From Maratus speciosus (lineage: Eukaryota > Arthropoda > Arachnida > Araneae > Salticidae), in NCBI GenBank assembly GCA_963932465.1, contig OZ010799.1:159770761-159834760 (forward strand): a stretch of DNA of 64,000 bases, in the 5' to 3' direction. Below the pieces are notes generated by a model that did not search any database, had not been told where the DNA came from, and saw only the letters and a list, made by a program, of their open reading frames with translations. This document shows positions 57,131 to 64,000 of this stretch, one piece after another. The number at the start of each line of letters is the position of its first letter. The first letter of the stretch is position 1. A program made the translations under genes and the position numbers.

Positions 57131-59005
57131 ACCAATAAAAATAATTTCTTTTTAGCTTCTTTTGTAAATTGTTTGATCTACCTATATTAATAGAAGCAAG
57201 AGGCTTGTCTGCTCATGTGTTTAAGTGTGTCGGCAATCCCTAGAAAAATCTACCACGGGTAGAGATTTGGCAATTTGTATAAAGGTAAACGAAGGCAACT
57301 CCGAAAACACACAAAGCTTAGATTTTTAATTTTGGATAATTAGCCGAGATATTAATTAAAAATCATTCTGGACGTTGCAAAATAGCTCTCCGCTGTCGTC
57401 ATGCTTCGACGTCAAGTAGAAAGAAGAAAGAGATGAAAAGAGGTTCCATGTTTTTCGTATCTTGAAATTCAAACATGCTCTTTCCCAATCGCTCTAAAAA
57501 AAACTTATTCCAGATACTTTATCCATTGTAACTGTGTCGTTTGTTTAAAAAAAATAGTATTAGCTGTTTAAACAAATACTTTCTGAAGGCTGATTTCCTG
57601 TTTTGAGTTGTTACTGTATATTTAAAATTCCACATTCGCTTTACCTATCTTATATATAAAAATAGCAAATAAAGCCTTTGTGCAAGAATCTTAAAAAGCA
57701 GAAAAACAACGTTTAAAAATGCACAAATATCAGCTGCAGCTTTTTTTGTATTATTTTTGCATTTTTAAACGTTGTTTTTCTGCTTTTTAATATCTTATAT
57801 ATAGGAAACAATACACACTTATTCGTGAAAACTTTTGGTTTTAAAGATATCTTGGGTTAAAAAAAATATTAATATTTACTATTTCAAAAAAAGTCTCAAG
57901 GTCAATTAACGAATTTGCCAGACTTTTATTTTTCTCAGTGCTTACCAGATACCATTTCGTATTTTAAGAAAATTGTGTTGGGTCAGAAATCAAATCTTAC
58001 AAATTTATTCTATCTCGTGAGCTATAGAGGCTGTTGTTTTTTTTTCCTACTATTTAGGTTTTCTTCTGGAAATATTAGTCATAATTTAAGGTGTTATATA
58101 TCTGAATATCAAAAATTATGTTTTTGAGTACCCTCTGCCTCCAACCTATACGGCTGCTGACAGCGGACTGTGATGTTCGTTTGGAAACATTTTTACTTCA
58201 AAAGATAAAAAAATAAAAATTCGAGTTTGATTTTCGTTTCGTAAGATATTTATTTAAAAAACATCAATTTATACAAATTCGAGTGTTAAAAATATTTTAT
58301 CATACAAGTTCGAGGTCCGTTAACATTAATAAACCGGAACGTGCGTAGAACTCAAAGTGTACGCAGCCCAAGTCAGTGGCGCACTAAATTCTAAGTTCGC
58401 TTGGATATTATTTTCCTTTAAAATATAAAATCATAAAACTCCGAGTATGTACGCCACCGAAGGCAGAGGTCCACAGTCATTTAGTTCGTTTGAAAAGAGT
58501 TTCGTCTAAAAATATTAACCCTTATCGGTCCTATGTCACTTCCCACGTGACATCGTGACCAGCATCTCTTGCACAAATTTTATTCGTTTAGCACCACTTT
58601 TTTTTTTCAGAAACACTTTTACTTGTATTTTGTATGTATAGACTCACCCAGTTTATTGCAAAATATTGGTATGAAGCAATTTTTCTTTTATAAAAATATA
58701 TTATACATATATTTACAAATGGTTCCATACACGCGTTTTTGAAACGTGTCGATTGAAATAAAACTTTTTAGAATAATAGGAATTATGGGCCAAAAAGTGA
58801 ATAAAACGAAAGCTGAATACTGGCTGTATTTGAAAACCTTCTATAAAAAAATTTCAATGTATAATAAGAAACACTTATGTATTATATGCAGAAGTAAACC
58901 TTTTGGTCCAAAAACGTGTTTATACACCTTATAACGCGTTGTGGAGATTCATTTTTTTAAGTCGCAAAGTAAATAGCAAAACTAATTGACGAAGCGCAAT
59001 ATATA
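57131..59005. other. Non-coding stretch with a perfect inverted repeat
   Basis: Apart from 57691-57790, a candidate TTAA MITE start at 58508 (TTAACCCTTATCGGTCC) without a found partner is the only feature. No gene. Confidence 0.5.
57691..57790. repeat. Perfect 33-bp inverted repeat with 34-nt spacer
   Basis: 57691-57723 (TTAAAAAGCAGAAAAACAAC...) is the exact reverse complement of 57758-57790. The outer three or four bases are TTAA-like. It could be a very short MITE or a hairpin. Confidence 0.9.
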
Positions 59006-59007
59006 TA

Positions 59008-59560
59008 CAGGGTGTTCCGTTAAAGGGGTCCAATATTAATAGGGGTAACAGAGGAGATCACATGGAGCATAAATCAGTATATAAAGCCTGGTCGGATCTC
59101 AATAGTTTTCAAGTTACAGCAAATAGAATGAAAATTCGGAAAATTGTAAAAGAACCCTCATTGCTAAACTATCGATAATGCTACATAAAAACGAAGCACA
59201 AATTTAGAAAGAGCAGAAAAAAACCTACAAAATGACATCAATTGTATTAAAATAGCAATATTTATTGACGAGTTACAAGCCCTGAATCAGTGAAAAAAGT
59301 ACGAAATCCAATATACATCAAAATAGTTAATCGTTAATTCCAAAAAGACAACTCTAGCTACAACAAGGAAAATGTAGTAAAATTTGGTCCATTCCGAAAA
59401 CTTTCGAAAAAGCTTACAATGAACCATATCGGTTTAATTGTGTGAGAGAAATTAATCAGTTTCTTAGTTACAACTCCGCTTTCTTTGACACTAGCAAAGG
59501 TTAAACTCCGCCCATCACGATTGGAAACACCGCCTTTTTAATTACTCTAAACTATACATT
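59008..59560. repeat. Left long inverted repeat of the mariner-type element
   Basis: Matches 61425-61987 in reverse complement with scattered changes and small indels. The inner border is gradual. Confidence 0.88.
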
Positions 59561-60090
59561 TTCGATCATGCTTCTTCTGAGGTGCAACATTTTTAATTAT
59601 TCAAGAGTTGAATGAACCAAAATAACTTTACAATAATAGTCTACATTTTAAAGTGGTCTTTTATTGATATAAAGCTTAAGTTAAATTCTTTAAAATTAAA
59701 CTGGTGGTGAAAATTCGGAAATAATTAAAAATATTGCGATTTGTAACTATGGAAGAAGTTTCAGTACATGTTTTACATGGACAATTATTGTATGTATATG
59801 TGCATCATAATTTATGATAGGAAATAATAATAACAAATAGCATAATAATTTTATTAATTATAAATTTAAAAAAGACACTAAATTTTAAATTAATTCATAC
59901 AAACTTTGTAATTTACAATTTGAGTACACCACAGTCTGTGACTTACAAAATACTGTGCCAAAAAGTGTTGAAAATAAAAGAAAAATGACAAATAAAGAAT
60001 TACATTCCACGTACTTTATGACATATGTGAAGCATAGTCTTCTGGCCTGCGCTGCACAGTTCAAGGCGGAAGGCAGACGAACGGACATTA

Positions 60091-61167
60091 TTATAATAGG
60101 TGTTCGAAGTTGCGCCCATTAACAGAATCGCACAGCCGACAGCGACGTCGTAAAGATTGGCGAACACGCCGAAAAACTCCGACGGAGTTGGGAATGTCTC
60201 CTGCAGCGACAACGATTCGCGCTAGTAAATCCTCCGGTGTATCCACAGGCGTTTCATACACCAGCGATTTAAGGTGTCCCCAAACAAAAAAGTCTAACGG
60301 ATTGAGGTCTGGAGAGCGTGCAGGCCAAGCAACAGGTCCACAGAGTCCAATCCATTTCCCAGGATATGTTGAATTGAGGTGATTGCGAACACCTATGAAA
60401 AAATGTGCCGGTGCACCATCGTGCATAAACCACATATTGTGGCGCAATGTTGCTGGCACATTTTGCAGTAACTGCGGTAAGATATCCCGTAGGAAAACCA
60501 AGTACGTACTGCCATTGAGTACATCTGGGAGTAAATATGGTCCTATGAGATAATCGCCGAGGACACCTGCCCATATGTTCACACTGAACTTTTGTTGTGC
60601 GTTCGACGGGAAAACAGTGTGCGGATTTGTATATGACCATGTGTGCATATTGTGCGTGTTTACCACGCCCTCTCTCGTAAATGTTGCTTCATCAGTAAAT
60701 AAAATATTTTCCAGAAATTGTGGATTATTTTCTGTTACATTAAGCAACCAGCGTACGAATTCTGTCCGCTGAGCACAATCTGTTACTGATAACAGTTGTA
60801 CCCGCTGCACATGAAAGGGGTGCATGTTTTCTGCACGCAGAACACGCCACACACTTTGGTGAGAAACACCGACTTCAGACGCAGCAGCTCGTGTACTCGT
60901 GGAGGGGTTATCTTTAAAAATATTCAGTACATCTTCTTCCATTGCAGGTGTTCGTACATGTCGAGGTTTCCCTGCATCAATGCTTGCTGTATTAAACGAT
61001 CTAGTCTCCCGTAATCGTCTATCGATTTTTATGAAGAGTTTCGAACTTGGGCAACGTCTCCTTGGAAATTACTCACGGTACATGCGCTGTGCTAGACATG
61101 CATTTCCATGAGCTTGCCCGTACATCAGATGCATGTCCGCATATTCTTCGTTAGAGTATTCCGGCAT
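60091..61167 (-). pseudogene. IS630-Tc1-mariner transposase (DD41D), one stop codon
   Basis: This cut-and-paste transposase would act on the element's own ends in the nucleus. The frame from ATG at 61165-61167 is open for 359 codons except TAA at 61069-61071 (codon 33). The 283-residue part after 60942 is intact. The N-terminus (MPEYSNEEYADMHLMYGQAH) is the DUF4817-type helix-turn-helix module of arthropod relatives. A second helix-turn-helix follows (TRAAASEVGVSHQSVWRVLR). Catalytic blocks are ILFTDEATF, FMHDGAPAHF and PDLNPLDFFVWG, with 41 residues between second and third Asp, so DD41D. Only one base change separates it from an open frame, so it is young or the stop is recent. Confidence 0.93.
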
Positions 61168-61424
61168 AATTATTATACATCAACTTACTACAATCCCACT
61201 TACAACAGCCTCCCTTCAACATAACGCCCACTGATGACTGCTGTTTTATTATACTTTTCTTCCTATACACATAGAAAATTTGCATAAAAAGTACTTCTTC
61301 TTCATCATCCTGAAAGTTCATGGAGGAAACGCAGCAGTCACGGAGTTTGCTTTAAGACAAGGCGAGAGCTGCACAATATGTCATTCACTTGACCAGACTG
61401 AATAATGAAAGGGTATTGATAGAG

Positions 61425-61987
61425 GTTGATCAGAAATGTATAATTGAAAGATATTAAAACGGGGTGTTTACAATCGTCATGGGCGGAGTTTCGCCCTTTC
61501 CGAGCGTGCAACAGTACAGAGTTGTAACTAGGGAACTGCTTGATTTCTCCCATACAATTAAACTGATATGGTTTATTGTCAGCTTCTTCGAAAGCTTTCG
61601 GAATGGACCAAATTTTATAACATTTTCCTTGATGTAGGTAGAGTTGCATTTTTGGAATTAACGATTAACTATTTTGCTAAATATTTGATTTTGTATTTTT
61701 TCACTGTTTCAGAGCTTGTAACTCGCCATTAATTCTCAATATTCTAAAACAACTTATGTCATTTCGTAGGATTTTTTCTGCTCTTTCTAAATATGTACTT
61801 CGTTTTTATGTAGCATTATCGATAGTTTAGCAATGAGGGTTTTTTTTACAAATTTCCGATTTTTCATTTTATTTGCTGTAACTTGAAAATTATTGAGATC
61901 CGGCCAGGCATTATATACTGATTTATGCTCCGTGTGATCTCCTCTATTACCCCTATTAATATTGGACCCCTTTAACGGAACACCCTG
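61425..61987. repeat. Right long inverted repeat of the mariner-type element
   Basis: Partner of 59008-59560. The outermost 40 bp are nearly identical. Confidence 0.88.
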
Positions 61988-61989
61988 TA

Positions 61990-62884
61990 TATATATATAT
62001 ATATATCCAAAAATCAAACAAAAAATTCAAAACCACAGAACTGATCCAGAGTTGCAAATAAACTAATTATGACAGCAACTAAATCAACTTAAAATTTTCT
62101 AACTTTAAAAAACAGCAATATAAGTTTCTTTAGTTAAAACTTAGTATTTTAAACATAAGCTTAATAATGTTGCATATAATTTAGCAATTTATAAGATTTT
62201 TTTTTAAATTCTATTCTAATTTCTATTTAATGTGCAGTTTATATTAAACTTGTATATAATGATGAAGAATATAATTGATGAAAGACATTCACTTTTATAA
62301 ATTGAATGTTACAGCTCATAACAACTGAAATTGATTTTACGATTACAATAAGGCTTGATGATCTAGAAAACTCTTCCAAAAACTTTTAACGTATTAAACA
62401 CAGAGGTTAAATTAGTATCTAGTAAATTAATTATTGTAAATAGCCCCAACCTCAAGAAGTATAATGATTAAAAATAATAATAATGATGAAAATCGATAAA
62501 ATTGAATTTCTGTAAACAACACTTTATTACCATTCTCTGTTTATAGATACACTAAGTTTCGTATGATTCCATGCCATGTGGGAATAAAGAATAAAGAATC
62601 ACATTAAGCTTTATTTCAAGTAATTGATATTTAAAAAAATCTGTTGTGAATTTAACTTAAAAACCTGTTAATATTTAAAGTATTCTAAAGATGAAAGCCC
62701 TCGTAAAAGTAGGGAAAGAATATTTAATTTTTCTTTTGGAATCACGTTGGCTCATTTACAAAATTATTTCTTTTTATTTAAACGTTTTTTTAACACTTTT
62801 ACGAAAAAAAAATTTTCGTATTATTAATTCGTAGAATTTATGTGATTAAATAAGACAATGATTTCTATTCAATAAAAATGCTAG
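61990..62884. other. AT-rich non-coding stretch
   Basis: Starts with a (TA)n run. Nothing else recognised. Confidence 0.5.
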
Positions 62885-63000
62885 CAAAAAAAATCCCTGC
62901 CGGCTCGGGTTACAGGCGCAGGTAGATTTCGAAGTTAAGTACTAATTTCATCAACAAAAATTAAACCAGGAATAGATATAAACCCAGGTTAACAACTTTG
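62885..63000 (-). repeat. Third, inverted copy of the 33105-33774 segment end
   Basis: The reverse complement (AAACTGGGTTT-like, 'TTTGTTG.TGAAATTAGT', 'CGAAATCTACCT.CGCCTGTA') matches 33655-33750 and 47455-47555. Confidence 0.85.
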
Positions 63001-63427
63001 TCTTGCCGCTTTTGACGAGTTTTTAACTTCATTTCTCTGTAACGGTTGGTTTCTTCAGAGTCATGTTAATGCGATAATTTTTTTCTTCAACTCCTTTTCA
63101 ATTCATGAAAATATTTTTAGTAATATCATCCATTTGTAGAGTTATTAAAAACTTGTTATTACAAAAGTTATAGATAATATTAAGAAGATTTATATTATAA
63201 ATTTAAACCGTGTGGTGATTGTTTCCTTTATTTGAATTACACACTATATTTTAAATTCTGACATTCGTTTTACTGAGAAACGCGCGCGTTTAATAATGCA
63301 ACATTATACACAGCATCTCTGAGGGTTGTCAAAAACTTTCATCACGTGAAAGATACTTTTTTATCTCCTTAGTGGCGGATTGACGGAGAGATGTGATTTT
63401 CGCCATCTACAACAACCCCCCCCCCTT
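63001..63427. other. AT-rich non-coding stretch
   Basis: Nothing recognised. A C run lies at 63416-63426. Confidence 0.5.
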
Positions 63428-64000
63428 TTAACATTTTCCAACAAAGTTGAAAAGTGTTTATGCATTCGGTTTGTCTGGCCATTTGTCAGTCTGTGCACGC
63501 TCTAACTCCGGTAAATATGCTCGGATTTTCATGCAATTGATAAAGGTTATTTAGGGTTATCAAAGCATGTTTGGTATTGTATATTAAGTATGTAGGATTA
63601 ATAGTTCATGTACAGGGGCACACAAAAGTATTCCATTACGGTATATGGGAAAAAATCATTTGCAGAGAATTTTAATGATATTATGCTATTTAAAATGCAT
63701 TGAAACTGATATGAATTACTCAATTTCACTACGATCACGTTAGAACAGGGCATTAATAGCATTTTTTATCAATTTACCGGGGCACACAAAAGAAATCGGT
63801 TACAGTACTGTCTTTGAGTAATAATTGCTGGAGTGTACGGTTTAAAATTCCGTATGCGCTTTTAAATTTAATTATTTTTTTACATTTTACTCGTTATATA
63901 TAAATCCTATACCTCATATACAAGGCTACACAAAAGTATTCACGAACCATTCTCCATATTACATGAAATTGCTCAAGGGGAATTGTCAACTGAAGTACAT
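63428..64000 (+). repeat. Degenerate tandem repeat, family T, block 3 (cut by window end)
   Basis: It has the leader CAACAAAGTTGAAAAGTGTT, then cores such as ACAGGGGCACACAAAAGTAT near 63612, 63776 and 63921. Confidence 0.82.

Larger units (their letters stand above)
59008..61987 (-). mobile_element. IS630-Tc1-mariner transposon with long inverted repeats, 2980 bp
   Basis: It begins CAGGGTGTTCCGTTAAAGG and ends with the exact complement, flanked by TA (59006-59007, 61988-61989). Inverted similarity of about 85% by eye runs roughly 550 bp inward on each side (59008-59560, 61425-61987). It carries one transposase gene on the minus strand with a single nonsense codon. Confidence 0.95.

Noticed and set aside
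60110..60382. Plus-strand ORFs opposite the mariner transposase, and minus-strand out-of-frame ones
   Set aside because: Shadows of the transposase reading frame on 60091-61167.

Overview
The window looks like intergenic, repeat-saturated DNA from an animal nuclear genome. It is very AT-rich and full of simple repeats. It carries Ty3/gypsy, Penelope-like, Helitron, IS630-Tc1-mariner, pogo/Tigger, hAT-like and TTAA-type DNA elements plus tRNA-derived SINEs, and no recognisable host gene, rRNA or intact tRNA gene. The element mix fits an arthropod, and the gag and SINE style suggest a chelicerate such as a spider. That identification is an impression from families, not something the sequence proves.

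Layout. 1-1441: AT-rich repeats and the end of a TTAA MITE. 1442-14392: one old Ty3/gypsy-type LTR retrotransposon (LTRs about 4% apart) with decayed gag, protease, reverse transcriptase and integrase pieces. It is swollen by a 3.0 kb Helitron inside gag (itself carrying a hAT MITE with a perfect 8-bp duplication) and by a 5.8 kb non-coding DNA element between protease and RT. 14393-24500: a Penelope-like remnant broken by two MITEs, a 1.46 kb foldback, a degenerate tandem array and a hAT-like element. 24800-33100: a pogo remnant, several MITEs and a dead Tc1 element. 33100-47570: the most layered region. TTAA elements lie end to end and inside one another, and enclose two Helitron copies joined head to tail with no base between them. 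A duplicated flank supplies the empty site of a third Helitron. 51824-56867: a 5.0 kb Helitron containing a TTAA element, containing a hAT-like MITE, containing an ORF1-only retroelement with the one long intact ORF of the window (537 codons). 59008-61987: a mariner-superfamily transposon with roughly 0.55 kb inverted repeats and a transposase broken by one stop codon. 63428-64000: the third block of a dispersed degenerate tandem repeat.

The genes do not act together as a pathway. What the window records is an order of insertion. In several places (gag/Helitron, protease/RT, Penelope/MITE, Helitron/paralogous empty site) removing the insertion plus one target duplication restores a reading frame or matches an uninterrupted copy, so those boundaries can be set to the base.
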